Assembly: GCF_014646995.1 (NCBI RefSeq)
Contig: NZ_BMOI01000009.1
Coordinates: forward strand, 86,595-150,594
Origin: Curtobacterium luteum
Lineage (GTDB): Bacteria; Actinomycetota; Actinomycetes; Actinomycetales; Microbacteriaceae
Direction of reading: 5' to 3'
DNA length: 64,000 nt
The notes under the pieces: generated by a model
Seen by the model: only the letters and a program-made list of their open reading frames with translations
Databases searched by the model: none
What the model was told of the DNA's origin: nothing
Program-made: the position numbers and the translations under genes
Shown: in pieces, positions 18,886 through 29,022 of the stretch
Layout of the letters: every line of letters begins with the position of its first letter
How positions within the stretch are numbered: position 1 is the stretch's first letter

Positions 18886-20724
18886 TCAGACGAGCAACTG
18901 GTGCTTCGCCAGGTCGCGGTACAGCGGGGTGGACTCGACGAGCTCGGAGTGCGTCCCGACCCCGACGACCCGCCCGTGCTCGAGCACGACGATCACGTCC
19001 GAGTCGACCACGGTGGACAGCCGGTGCGCGATCACGAGGAGCGTGCGGTCCTCTGCGACCGCGTCGATCGCGAGCCGCATCTTCTGCTCGTTCACCCCGT
19101 CGAGCGACGATGTCGACTCGTCCAGGAGCAGGATCGGCGGTGCGGCGAGCAGGGCGCGCGCGATCGCGAGCCGCTGGCGCTCCCCGCCGGAGAGCATCAC
19201 GCCGTCCTCGCCGACCTGGGCGTCGAGGCCGCGCGGGTCGCGGTGGAGGACCTCGCCGAGGTTCACCGCCTCGAGCACGCGCACGCAGTCCTGCTCCGTG
19301 GCGTCCGGCGACCCGAGGAGCAGGTTCGCCCGGATGGTGCCGGCGAGCACGGGGGCGTCCTGCTCGACGTAGCCGATCTGGGCCCGGAGGTCGGCGCGGT
19401 CGAGCCCGCGGACGTCGACGCCACCGAGGCGGATCACGCCGTCGGTCGGGTCGTAGAACCGCTCGATGAGGGCCAGGGTCGTCGACTTGCCGGCGCCCGA
19501 GGGGCCCACGAGGGCGACCCGCGAGCCGCGGGGGACCCGGAAGGAGACGTCGTGCAGCACCACGTCGTCGACGGCGGTGGCGTCGACGGGGCGATCCGTG
19601 CCTCCAGGCCGGTCCGTCGCCCCGTCGGGTCCGGACGCCTGCGCCGGGGCCGTGTACCGGAACGACACGTGCTCGAAGGTGATCGCGTCGTCGCTCGGGA
19701 CCGCGGCGGCGACGCGGACGGCAAGGTCGTCCTGGTCCTCCGTCGGCAGGTGCAGGATCTCCTCGATGCGGCCGAGCGCGCCGAGCGCCTGCGCGACGGC
19801 GACCGCGGCGCCCATGGCCTGCCCGAGCGGCATGATCATCATGAACAGCAACAGGATGAAGGTGATGAGCGTGGCGATCGTGATCGTCCCGGCGGCGACC
19901 TGTGCCCCACCGACACCGAGCACGGCGATGAACGCGACCTGCATGACGATGCTCGCGACCGGGACCGCGAACGCGGACATCTTGGCGATGTCGAGGCCGC
20001 GGCGGTAGGCCTCGGTCGCGTGGCCGTCGACCTCGCGGACCTCGCGCTCGGTGGCGCCGGCGGCGCGGATGGTGCGCACGGCGCCGATGCCGCGCTCGAC
20101 GGCTGCAGTGAGGTCGCCGACCTTCTCCTGCGCCCGCTTCGACGCGATGCGGATGCGACGGCTGAGCCCGCCGACGACGACGATCGCGACGAGCACGATG
20201 ACCACGACGATCACGAGCAGCACCGGGTCGATGACCGCCATGGCAACGATGGCGCCGATGAACGTGAGGGAGCCGCCGATCGACTCGATGAGGCCCTGCG
20301 TGAGCACGGCCCGCAGCAGCGTCGTGTCGCTGCCCACACGGGAGACGAGGTCGCCGGTGCGACGGGTGTCGAACTCGGAGATCGGCAGGTTGAGGATGCG
20401 GGCGATGAGCTTGCGGCGGGTGGAGAGCACGACGCCCTCGCCGGCGCGCTGCAGCAGGAAGTGCTGCACACCGTTCAGGAGCCCGGCCACGATGACGAGC
20501 CCGACGAGCAGCCACACGAGCGTGCTCAGGGTACGGCCGCCCTGCACGGCGGTGATGACCTGGTTGACCAGGAGCGGCTGGGCGAGCGAGGCACCGGCGC
20601 CGAGGACGCTCAGCACGATGATGACGACCATCGCGGGCTTGTTCTCGAACAGGTAGTGCAGCAGCCGACCGAAGCTGGCTCGGGGACCGTCGGTCTTCTT
20701 GGGGCGGGCGAAGGGGAAGCTCAT
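18886..20724 (-). CDS. ABC transporter, fused membrane and ATPase domains (exporter type)
   Basis: A 612-aa half-transporter. Six membrane helices occupy about residues 30-310, including LVNQVITAVQGG and the coupling region with RIASKRAQEKVGDLTAAVE. The ATPase domain has Walker A GPSGAGKST, signature LSGGERQR, Walker B ILLLDESTSS and the switch IAHRLST. A Gly/Asp/Pro-rich insert (about 380-400) precedes the ATPase core. I start it at MSFPFARPKK (20724), with AGGA 8 nt upstream; 7 bp separate it from the HTH gene upstream, so the two form one operon. It probably acts as a homodimeric drug/lipid exporter; the substrate is unknown. Confidence 0.92.
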   Translation of the reverse strand: MSFPFARPKKTDGPRASFGRLLHYLFENKPAMVVIIVLSVLGAGASLAQPLLVNQVITAVQGGRTLSTLVWLLVGLVIVAGLLNGVQHFLLQRAGEGVVLSTRRKLIARILNLPISEFDTRRTGDLVSRVGSDTTLLRAVLTQGLIESIGGSLTFIGAIVAMAVIDPVLLVIVVVIVLVAIVVVGGLSRRIRIASKRAQEKVGDLTAAVERGIGAVRTIRAAGATEREVREVDGHATEAYRRGLDIAKMSAFAVPVASIVMQVAFIAVLGVGGAQVAAGTITIATLITFILLLFMMIMPLGQAMGAAVAVAQALGALGRIEEILHLPTEDQDDLAVRVAAAVPSDDAITFEHVSFRYTAPAQASGPDGATDRPGGTDRPVDATAVDDVVLHDVSFRVPRGSRVALVGPSGAGKSTTLALIERFYDPTDGVIRLGGVDVRGLDRADLRAQIGYVEQDAPVLAGTIRANLLLGSPDATEQDCVRVLEAVNLGEVLHRDPRGLDAQVGEDGVMLSGGERQRLAIARALLAAPPILLLDESTSSLDGVNEQKMRLAIDAVAEDRTLLVIAHRLSTVVDSDVIVVLEHGRVVGVGTHSELVESTPLYRDLAKHQLLV

Positions 20725-20731
20725 CGTGGTC

Positions 20732-20947
20732 CTAGTCTCTGCCGTACTTCTTGTGCACTGCCTGTCGGCTGACGCCGAGGAGCGTCGCGATCTCCTGCCA
20801 CGAGGCGCCGGCGTTCCGGGCGCGGCGGGCGGCGAGTTCCTCGGTGCGGTCGAGGGCCTTGCGGAGCTCCCGGACCGAGGCGAGTGCGGCGAACGGGTCG
20901 TCGCCGTCGGCGCCGGAGGCCAGGGTGGTGATGGTCGGCCGGTCCAT
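20732..20947 (-). CDS. Small helix-turn-helix regulator (71 aa)
   Basis: A 71-residue protein ending in a helix-turn-helix: NAGASWQEIATLLGVSRQAV followed by HKKYGRD. The upstream helix (ASVRELRKALDRTEELAAR) may dimerise. Small proteins of this type in actinobacteria usually repress their own operon. Two matching 16-bp palindromes lie directly upstream (20951-20966, 20979-20994) over the predicted promoter, and the -10 is so close to the ATG that the message would be leaderless. It is the first gene of an operon with the ABC exporter, suggesting local control of efflux. Confidence 0.85.
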   Translation of the reverse strand: MDRPTITTLASGADGDDPFAALASVRELRKALDRTEELAARRARNAGASWQEIATLLGVSRQAVHKKYGRD

Positions 20948-20950
20948 GGT

Positions 20951-20994
20951 GTCAACCTACATTGACGGGCGGAGTGGTGTCAACGTGGGTTGAC
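20951..20994 (-). promoter_or_regulatory. Promoter with two operator palindromes for the HTH-ABC operon
   Basis: On the minus strand a -35 TTGACA (20978-20983) and a -10 TAGGTT (20954-20959) are 18 bp apart, and the start would fall at or next to the ATG (20947). Each element is covered by a 6-4-6 inverted repeat: GTCAAC-GTGG-GTTGAC (20979-20994, perfect) and GTCAAC-CTAC-ATTGAC (20951-20966, one mismatch). Their centres are 28 bp apart. This fits autorepression by the gene product. Confidence 0.65.
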
Positions 20995-21283
20995 GTGGGT
21001 GCGGAGTCGGCGGTCGGGTGTCGGGGCGCGCCTCGCATGGCGTCGTTGCCGGACGACTCCGTCGTCGTCGTGCGACAACGGCGTTGTCGTCCGTTGCGGA
21101 CGAGGACTTCCGAGGCCCGCGCGGGACGACGCTGCCGCTGTCGTACGACGACGGCCCGGTCGTGCGACAGCGGCAGCGACGAACCACGCGTCGATCGACG
21201 GGTGCGTCGTCGGAACGCGCGCGTTGTCCCGACCCCGCGGATCCCGGCCGACCCCGCCACGCCGGCCGACCCCGCACCACACG
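20995..21283. other. Structured intergenic region with dyads, no gene
   Basis: Between the operators and the MFS terminator I find no credible gene. A 19-bp stem with one G-T pair (21131-21149 with 21159-21177, loop 9 nt) and a smaller dyad (CGACAAC-GGC-GTTGTCG, 21073-21089) are present. Both contain a closely similar TCGTGCGACA(A/G)CGGC motif, so one may have arisen from the other. Confidence 0.5.
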
Positions 21284-21329
21284 ACGGACGGGAGGCGCGG
21301 TGCCCGCTGGCACCGCGCCTCCCGTCCGT
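21284..21329 (-). terminator. Perfect 21-bp hairpin terminator of the MFS gene
   Basis: Two perfect 21-nt arms (21284-21304, 21309-21329) enclose a 4-nt loop. The arm contains GGACGGGAGGCGCGGTGCC, the core of a hairpin family seen at several places in this window. It lies 20 bp beyond the stop of the MFS gene. Confidence 0.8.
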
Positions 21330-21349
21330 GACGTGCGCACCCGGGTGCG

Positions 21350-22795
21350 TTACGGGGCGAGGCTCCCCGAGGAACGCACGTGGCCGTCGCCCACCGACGC
21401 GTCGGCGGCGAGGCCGAGCACGCGCTCGGCCTCGGCGTCACCGAAGTCGGCGTGCTTGGTCTCCTTGACGAAGAGCAGGGCGACGAGCGTCACCACGGCG
21501 GCGATCGTGAGGTACAGCCCGACGAGGAAGATGTTCCCGTCGGCCTTCCACAGGGCGAGCGCCACGGTCGGCGCGAGCGACGCCCCGAGAATCGAAGCCA
21601 CGTTGTACGCCACGGCGGAGCCCGTGTACCGGACGTTCGTCGGGAAGAGTTCCGGCAGCAGCGCGCCCATCGGGCCGAAGGTGAGGCCCATGAGCGACAG
21701 CCCGACGACCAGGAACGTGACCACCGTGACCGGCCCGGTGGACGCGGCGAACCAGAACTGGAACGTCAGCCCGAAGAGCGCGATGCCGAGCGTGGTCCAC
21801 AGGAGCGTGGACCGGCGGCCGAACCGGTCGGCGAGGAAGCCCGCGACCGGGGTGAGGATGCCGAAGAACACGACGCCGATCATGAGCAGCGTGAGGAACT
21901 CGCCCCGCGGGTAGCCGAGACCGATCTTCGGGACGCCCGAGCTCGCGGTCGTGCCGTAGCTCAACGTGAAGGTGGTCATGAAGTAGAAGAGCACGTAGGT
22001 CGCGACCATGCCGAACGTGCCGACGATGAGCGGCCGCCACGAGGTCCGGAAGACCCGGGCGAGCGGGACCTTCGCGACCGAGCCGGACTCCTGGACGCCG
22101 CGGAACACCGTCGACTCGACGAGCCTGAAGCGGACGTAGAGCCCGACGACCACCAGGACCGCGGACAGCAGGAACGGGATGCGCCAGCCCCACGCCTGGA
22201 AGTCCGGGTTCACCGAGCCGTCGGCGCCGGCGGGCATCGCGGCGTTGATCGCGATGAAGAGTCCGTTCGCGAGCAGGAAGCCGATCGGTGCGCCGAGCTG
22301 GGGGAGGGAGCCGAAGACGCCGCGCTTGCCCTTCGGTGCGTTCTCGGTCGCGAGCAGCGCCGCGCCGGACCACTCGCCACCGAGGCCGATGCCCTGTGCG
22401 AACCGCATCACGGCGAGCAGCACTGGGGCCCAGACGCCGATCGAGTCGAACGTCGGCAGGCACCCGATGAGGAACGTCGCCGTGCCCATGACGAGCAGGG
22501 AGGCGACGAGCGTGGCCTTCCGGCCGATGCGGTCGCCGAAGTGGCCGAAGATGATCGACCCGACCGGACGGGCGAAGAACGCGAGCGCGAAGGTCACGAA
22601 CGACGACAGCTGCGAGGCCGTCGGGTCCGCGTCCGGGAAGAACAGCGTCGGGAAGACGAGGACGGCGGCGGTCGCGTAGACGTAGAAGTCGTAGAACTCG
22701 ATCGAGGTCCCGACGAGGCTGGCGATGACCACGCGGGAGCGCGGGTTGCCTGCCGGGGTCGGGGTGGTCGTGCTGGGTGCCGGTGCGGCTGACAT
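21350..22795 (-). CDS. MFS transporter, metabolite:H+ symporter (MHS) type
   Basis: A 481-aa, 12-helix importer of the ProP/KgtP/ShiA group. The subfamily signatures are SIEFYDFYVYATAAVLVFP near the N-terminus, GHFGDRIGRKATL (loop 2-3 motif), RFAQGIGLGGEWSGAALLAT and GFLADRFGRRSTL. Substrates in this family are organic acids, betaines or shikimate; which one cannot be told. The start is the ATG at 22795 (MSAAPAPS). Single gene with its own terminator. Confidence 0.9.
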   Translation of the reverse strand: MSAAPAPSTTTPTPAGNPRSRVVIASLVGTSIEFYDFYVYATAAVLVFPTLFFPDADPTASQLSSFVTFALAFFARPVGSIIFGHFGDRIGRKATLVASLLVMGTATFLIGCLPTFDSIGVWAPVLLAVMRFAQGIGLGGEWSGAALLATENAPKGKRGVFGSLPQLGAPIGFLLANGLFIAINAAMPAGADGSVNPDFQAWGWRIPFLLSAVLVVVGLYVRFRLVESTVFRGVQESGSVAKVPLARVFRTSWRPLIVGTFGMVATYVLFYFMTTFTLSYGTTASSGVPKIGLGYPRGEFLTLLMIGVVFFGILTPVAGFLADRFGRRSTLLWTTLGIALFGLTFQFWFAASTGPVTVVTFLVVGLSLMGLTFGPMGALLPELFPTNVRYTGSAVAYNVASILGASLAPTVALALWKADGNIFLVGLYLTIAAVVTLVALLFVKETKHADFGDAEAERVLGLAADASVGDGHVRSSGSLAP

Positions 22796-22981
22796 GCGTG
22801 TGTGAGGACTCCGAGGGGAGCACCCGGTCGGGTGCGGCGGTGTTCCGGACGGCGGACACCGGTCGGTTCGCGCAGGTGGCGCGGCGCCGATCGGGTGCGT
22901 TCGGTGGGTGGTGGACCGCTCGTGACGGGGCTCACAGCCTACGACACATGTCGCTTTCCTGCGAATCCGCAGAGAACGACA

Positions 22982-23030
22982 CCGCCGGGAGGCACGGTGC
23001 ACGTCGGTCGTGCCCCGCGCCTCCCGGCGG
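22982..23030 (-). terminator. Hairpin terminator downstream of ribA
   Basis: A 12-bp perfect outer stem CCGCCGGGAGGC / GCCTCCCGGCGG with further partial pairing inside, 44 bp beyond the ribA stop. It shares the GGGAGGCACGGTGC arm with other hairpins here. The rest of the gap to the MFS start shows nothing else. Confidence 0.65.
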
Positions 23031-23073
23031 GAGGTCGCGTCGGGATGCCGCCAGCTGCGCTGGCGGCGCCGGG

Positions 23074-23730
23074 TCAGCTCGCGGCGCCGGCCTCCAGGTG
23101 GGCGGGGAGCTGGTGGCCCATCCGGTCGCGCTTGGTGTCGAGGTAGCCGGCGTTCTGCGCGGAGATGCCGACCACGAGCGGTACGAGGGACTCGACGGCG
23201 ATGCCGTGCTCCTCGAGCTGGCGGCGCTTCTCCGGGTTGTTCGACAGTAGCCGGACGCTCGTGATGCCGAGGTCGGCGAGGATGCCCGCGGCGCCGCCGT
23301 ACTCGCGCGAGTCGGCCGGCAGCCCGAGGGCGAGGTTGGCGTCGAGCGTGTCGAGGCCGTCCTCCTGCAGACGGTAGGCCTTGAGCTTGTTGGCGAGGCC
23401 GATGCCCCGTCCCTCCTGCCCGCGGAGGTACACCACGACCCCGCCCTCGGCTGCGATCGTGTCGAGCGCGGCGTCGAGCTGCGGGCCGCACTCGCACTTC
23501 AGCGAGCCGAACGCCTCGCCCGTGAGGCACTCCGAGTGCACGCGGACGAGCGCGCCGTCGGCCGGGGCGGAGCCGTCGGGCAGGGGAGCGATGATCGCCA
23601 CGTGCTCGGCGCTGGTGACGAGGTCGCGGTAGGCGCGCATCTCGAACGTTCCGTGCGTGGTCGGGACGTTCGTGGACACTTCGAACTGGACCGGGCTCCC
23701 GGGGACGGGGGAGGTGAGTGCGTCGGTCAT
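23074..23730 (-). CDS. ribA: GTP cyclohydrolase II
   Basis: First committed step of riboflavin synthesis: GTP to a diaminopyrimidinone ribosylphosphate, formate and pyrophosphate. A 218-aa stand-alone enzyme, without the RibB domain usually fused to it in actinobacteria. The zinc cysteines are visible in HSECLTGEAFGSLKCECG, the active site in LRGQEGRGIGL, and the arginine/lysine region in LLSNNPEKRRQLEEHG. Its start overlaps the ribD stop by 4 bases (ATGA), so the two are co-translated. Confidence 0.94.
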   Translation of the reverse strand: MTDALTSPVPGSPVQFEVSTNVPTTHGTFEMRAYRDLVTSAEHVAIIAPLPDGSAPADGALVRVHSECLTGEAFGSLKCECGPQLDAALDTIAAEGGVVVYLRGQEGRGIGLANKLKAYRLQEDGLDTLDANLALGLPADSREYGGAAGILADLGITSVRLLSNNPEKRRQLEEHGIAVESLVPLVVGISAQNAGYLDTKRDRMGHQLPAHLEAGAAS

Positions 23731-24809
23731 CGTGTGCTCCGGTCGTTCTGGGCTGCCGCTCCAGGGTGCGCGGCGCCGTGAGGCCGTGCCCGGACCAGGA
23801 GGTCCGGACCCAGACTGGTGGTCGATGTTACGTCCAACCGCAGGCGGTCGGTCATGCTGCCCACGCCGAGGTCGTCGACCGCGACACGGGGTCCGCCGAG
23901 CAGCACGGGGGCGACGTAGACGAGGTACTCGTCGACGAGGCCGGCCGCGATGAGCGCGGAGGTCAGGGTGGGGCCGCCCTCGACGAACACGGAGTGCACC
24001 CCGTGGCCGCGCAGGGCGGCGAGGGACGCCGCGAGGTCGTGACCCGGCAGGGTCACCAGGCCGCGCGGGTGCCGGCGCAGCGCGGCGCCGTCCGGCACCG
24101 GGCGGTCGCCGAACACGACCGGCAGGGGCTGGTCGGCGAGCAGCTCACCGGCGTCGCCGCGCGCCGTGAGCGAGGGGTCGTCGGCGAGGACGGTCCCGGT
24201 GCCGACGAGGATCGCGTCGTGGGCAGCGCGTTGCTCGTGCACGTGCTGGCGTGCCGCTGCGCCGGTGATCCACTGGCTGGTGCCGTCCGCCGCCGCTGCA
24301 CGGCCGTCCAGGCTCGAGGCCCACTTCGCGGTCACCCAGGGGCGCCCGAGCCGGATGCTGAGGAGCCAGCGCTCGAGGAAGGCCTCGGCCTCGGACGCGA
24401 GCACGCCCGACACGACCTCGACCCCGGCGGCCCGGAGTCGATCGGCGCCGCCGTGCACGTGCGCTCCCGGGTCGTCGATCGCGTACACGACTCGGCCGAT
24501 GCCCGCTTCGATGAGGGCGAGCGCGCACGGACCGGTGCGCCCGGTGTGGTTGCACGGTTCGAGGGTCACGACGGCGGTGGCGCCGCGGAGCAGTGCCGGG
24601 TCCACCTTCGCCATCGCGTCGACCTCGGCGTGCGGGGTGCCAGCGCCCTTGTGCCAGCCCTCGGCGAGGACCGTGCCGTCCGGTGCGAGGACCACCGCAC
24701 CGACCCGGGCGTGGTCGCCGACGGCCGGGCCGAGGGCGGCGATCTCGAGGCCGCGGCGCATCGCCCGGACCTCGGCCGGGGTCGCGGTTCCGGAGGGGGT
24801 GCTGGTCAC
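23727..24809 (-). CDS. ribD: Bifunctional riboflavin deaminase/reductase
   Basis: Carries out the deamination and side-chain reduction following GTP cyclohydrolase II. A 360-aa protein. The deaminase domain shows the zinc site HAEVDAM and TLEPCNHTGRTGPC. The reductase domain shows KWASSLDGRAA, VGTGTVLADDPSLTAR and SVFVEGGPTL. It overlaps ribA by 4 bases. It lies 42 bp after the GNAT gene on the same strand, possibly one long transcript from xth. I looked for an FMN riboswitch upstream and did not see one. ribE and ribH are not in the window. Confidence 0.94.
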   Translation of the reverse strand: MTSTPSGTATPAEVRAMRRGLEIAALGPAVGDHARVGAVVLAPDGTVLAEGWHKGAGTPHAEVDAMAKVDPALLRGATAVVTLEPCNHTGRTGPCALALIEAGIGRVVYAIDDPGAHVHGGADRLRAAGVEVVSGVLASEAEAFLERWLLSIRLGRPWVTAKWASSLDGRAAAADGTSQWITGAAARQHVHEQRAAHDAILVGTGTVLADDPSLTARGDAGELLADQPLPVVFGDRPVPDGAALRRHPRGLVTLPGHDLAASLAALRGHGVHSVFVEGGPTLTSALIAAGLVDEYLVYVAPVLLGGPRVAVDDLGVGSMTDRLRLDVTSTTSLGPDLLVRARPHGAAHPGAAAQNDRSTR

Positions 24810-24851
24810 GCTTCGACACTACCGACGAGAAGTCGGTGACACGTCATCGAA

Positions 24852-25424
24852 CTACACGCTGTGGGCGAACGACGCTGTGGGCCACGACAGGTCGGATGCC
24901 GGCGCACCGTCGGCGCGGCGCCGCGCGTGCCAGGCCGGGGTCGGGCCGCCGTCACGACCGGGGTTCGCCGCGGGGCCGCTCCCCGTGAACGCGAAGCCAG
25001 CCGCTCGGGCCACCGCTGCCGAAGCGAGGTTGCCCTCGTAGCACTCCCACGCGACGTCGGGAGCGCCCTGCTCGAACGCCCACGTCACGACGAGCTCGAG
25101 CGCGTCGTGCATGAGCCCGAGACCGCGCGCGGACGGTGCGAGCCAGAACCCGACGTCGCGGCGCTCGGTCCGGTACCCGATCACGCCCTCGAGCAGCGAC
25201 GACCCGGCACGGCGGATCGCCCACGTGTACTCCCGGTCCGACGCCCATCCGGGCCCCACCAGGGCGTCCACGAACGACCGGGCGTGCTCCGGGCCGTACG
25301 GCATCGGGACCGTCGTCCACCGTGCGACGTCCGGGTCCTGGCACCCCGCGACGATCGCCGCCGTGTCTCGGCGTGTGGGCACGTCGAGACGCACCCGCAC
25401 GGACTCGAGGACGACGGGGAGCAC
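24852..25424 (-). CDS. GNAT family N-acetyltransferase (RimJ-like)
   Basis: A 190-aa acetyltransferase of the Acetyltransf_3 type. Visible are VRLDVPTRRDTAAIVAGCQD, the DVGFWLAPSARGLGLMHDAL acetyl-CoA loop (with RGLG replacing the usual RGxGxA) and WECYEGNLASAAVARAAGF near the end. I chose the GTG at 25424 (VLPVVLES), placed 8 bp after the trpS stop; the open frame runs into trpS but carries no family sequence there. The substrate is unknown. Confidence 0.8.
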   Translation of the reverse strand: MLPVVLESVRVRLDVPTRRDTAAIVAGCQDPDVARWTTVPMPYGPEHARSFVDALVGPGWASDREYTWAIRRAGSSLLEGVIGYRTERRDVGFWLAPSARGLGLMHDALELVVTWAFEQGAPDVAWECYEGNLASAAVARAAGFAFTGSGPAANPGRDGGPTPAWHARRRADGAPASDLSWPTASFAHSV

Positions 25425-25431
25425 GGCGTGC

Positions 25432-27319
<1,888 letters not shown>

Positions 27320-27512
27320 GCCGTCCAGCCTATCGGCGGGTGCCGACACCCCCGCGCCGCCCCGCGCCGGGCTGCTGACGGCGCTCGTCCCGGCGGCCCG
27401 GACTCGGTCGCAGGACGTGCCGCTCACCTTCTCCCGGCCCGACCCGTTCTGCGATCGGCGTGGCGGGCCCGCGGCGTGTCGTGCGACCGATCCGGGCGCT
27501 GGTCGCGACGGC

Positions 27513-27576
27513 GACCCACGGACGGACGGGAGGCACGGTGCCAGCCGGCACCGTGCCTCCCGTCCGTTCGTGGGTC
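27513..27576 (-). terminator. 30-bp hairpin terminator of ptsH
   Basis: Arms 27513-27542 and 27547-27576 pair over 30 bp with a single G-T wobble and a 4-nt loop. The arm contains GACGGGAGGCACGGTGCC, the shared hairpin-family core. It is 24 bp beyond the ptsH stop. The region from there to xth (27320-27512) shows no gene. Confidence 0.8.
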
Positions 27577-27600
27577 ACGTCGAGGACGTGACCGGCGCGA

Positions 27601-27873
27601 TCAGGCCGCGTCGTGGTCCGTCTGCAGGAACTCGACGAGGTCGTCGGCGGTCTTCTCGGCGTCGTCGCCGGACACCGTGAGGGTGACCTCGTCGCCGTTC
27701 TCGATGCCGAGGCCGAGGAGCGCGAGGATGCTGCCGGCGTTGCCGGACTTGTCGCCCTTCGCGATCGTGACCTGGTGGCCGGACGCCGTCACGGTCTGGA
27801 CGAACAGGGACGCGGGGCGGGCGTGCAGCCCGGACGCGCTGGCGACGGTGACGGTGCGGGTGGCTTCGGACAT
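27601..27873 (-). CDS. ptsH: PTS phosphocarrier protein HPr
   Basis: Carries the phosphoryl group from Enzyme I to sugar-specific EIIA proteins. A 90-aa protein with the active-site His17 in GLHARPASLF and a serine (Ser48) at the position phosphorylated by HPr kinase in Firmicutes (NAGSILALLGLG). It is in the same direction as the DeoR-type gene, 72 bp downstream of it, and both diverge from the ptsI-mtl operon that needs it. Confidence 0.95.
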   Translation of the reverse strand: MSEATRTVTVASASGLHARPASLFVQTVTASGHQVTIAKGDKSGNAGSILALLGLGIENGDEVTLTVSGDDAEKTADDLVEFLQTDHDAA

Positions 27874-27945
27874 CGAATGGACTCCTGTCGATGGGTGGTG
27901 GCGCTCATGGTAGCGAGCGTCGGGTGGGGCTGGTCCGGGCCCCGG

Positions 27946-28716
27946 TCAGGAACGACCGGGCCAGAACACCTCGGTGCCGGCTGCTTCGACCTCGCGGACG
28001 AGGTCGGCGTTGACACCGGGGGCGGTGATGATCGTGTCGATCGCGGCGAGCGGGGCGACCCGGCCGAACTCCTCACGACCGAACTTCGTGTGGTCGGCGA
28101 GCAGGATGCTCCGCCGGGCCGACTTGATCATGGCGGACTTGACGGCGGCCTCCGCCATGTTGTGCGTCGTGAGGCCGCGCTCGGGCGTGATCCCGTTGAT
28201 GCTGATGAAGGCGACGTCGACGCTCACCATGCCGATGAGCTGGTGCGTCCACGTGCCGACGCCCGCGAGGGAGTCGCTGCGGATGTTCCCGCCGAGCAGG
28301 TGCAGGTCGAGCCCCTGCCGGTTCGCGACCGCCATGGCGACGGGCAGCGAGTGCGTGACGACGGTCAGGCCACGGTCGGCGGGGAGCATCTCTGCGAGGC
28401 AGATCGTCGAGGTGCCGGCGTCGATCATGATCGAGCCGTTCTCGGGCAGCTCCTCGAGCGCGGCCTGGGCGATCACCATCTTCTCGGCCTGGTTGATCCC
28501 GCCGCGGTCGCCGACCCCCGGGTGGAGCGTGATGCGCTCGACCGGGATCGCGCCGCCGTGGGCGCGTCGCACCAGCCCACGCCGCTCCAAGGAGGTGAGG
28601 TCGCGGCGGATGGTCTCGGGGGTGACCTCGAGGAGTTCGGCGAGGTCCTTCACGTCGACCCGGCCCTGGGCTCGGGCCTGTTCCACGATGCGCTGGTGGC
28701 GCTCGGGTGCGTACAT
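27946..28716 (-). CDS. DeoR/GlpR family regulator (sugar PTS regulator)
   Basis: A 256-aa regulator. The N-terminal winged HTH is clear (RHQRIVEQARAQGRVDVKDL, LEVTPETIRRDLTSLERRGL, RRAHGGA). The effector domain has IDAGTST and GLTTHNMAEAAVK, binding a phosphorylated sugar in relatives. Divergent from ptsI across a 306-bp region, so it is the prime candidate regulator of ptsI-mtlAFD and perhaps ptsH. The AT-rich stretch before ptsI probably contains its operator. Its exact effector (fructose or mannitol phosphate) is unknown. Confidence 0.9.
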   Translation of the reverse strand: MYAPERHQRIVEQARAQGRVDVKDLAELLEVTPETIRRDLTSLERRGLVRRAHGGAIPVERITLHPGVGDRGGINQAEKMVIAQAALEELPENGSIMIDAGTSTICLAEMLPADRGLTVVTHSLPVAMAVANRQGLDLHLLGGNIRSDSLAGVGTWTHQLIGMVSVDVAFISINGITPERGLTTHNMAEAAVKSAMIKSARRSILLADHTKFGREEFGRVAPLAAIDTIITAPGVNADLVREVEAAGTEVFWPGRS

Positions 28717-28894
28717 CGGGGGCCTCGTCGTCTCGTGGTCGTGCTGGTGGGGCTGGGGTGGTGCTCGTGCCCTTGCGCGGGGGATCGGGCCGGAACGGAC
28801 ACGGTCGGGCGCATCTCGGCCGTCGATGCCCGACTCGTTCTGGACACCAGACGCAAACGGGCATCTGTTTCTGCATTTTTATCCCCGGATGTGT

Positions 28895-28923
28895 TTGTTT
28901 GTCAACGAGGATCGATGTAGTGT
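28895..28923 (+). promoter_or_regulatory. ptsI-mtl promoter with possible DeoR/SugR-type sites
   Basis: TTGTTT (28895-28900), a 17-bp spacer and TAGTGT (28918-28923) form a promoter in an unusually AT-rich patch (about 28850-28925). TGTTTGTTTG overlaps the -35, with GCAAAC and TGTTTCTGC nearby (28853-28874). TGTTTG-type motifs are bound by DeoR-family sugar regulators in corynebacteria, so these are operator candidates by inference. The remaining region 28717-28850 shows nothing distinct. Confidence 0.5.
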
Positions 28924-28937
28924 GCTCCCAGTCGCGA

Positions 28938-28961
28938 CGACTGCACGACTGCACGACTGCA
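28938..28961 (+). repeat. Three tandem octamers in the ptsI leader
   Basis: CGACTGCA is repeated three times without gaps, between the predicted start of transcription and the ptsI ribosome site. Degenerate CACCACTGCACCACC copies follow. Confidence 0.8.
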
Positions 28962-29022
28962 CGACCACCACTGCACCACCGCACCGCACCGCCCCACCGC
29001 GCGTGAGATGAAGGAGTCTCGA

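Noticed and set aside
24810..24851. FMN riboswitch before ribD
   Set aside because: Only 42 bp separate ribD from the GNAT gene, and no RFN-element consensus or multi-stem structure is visible.
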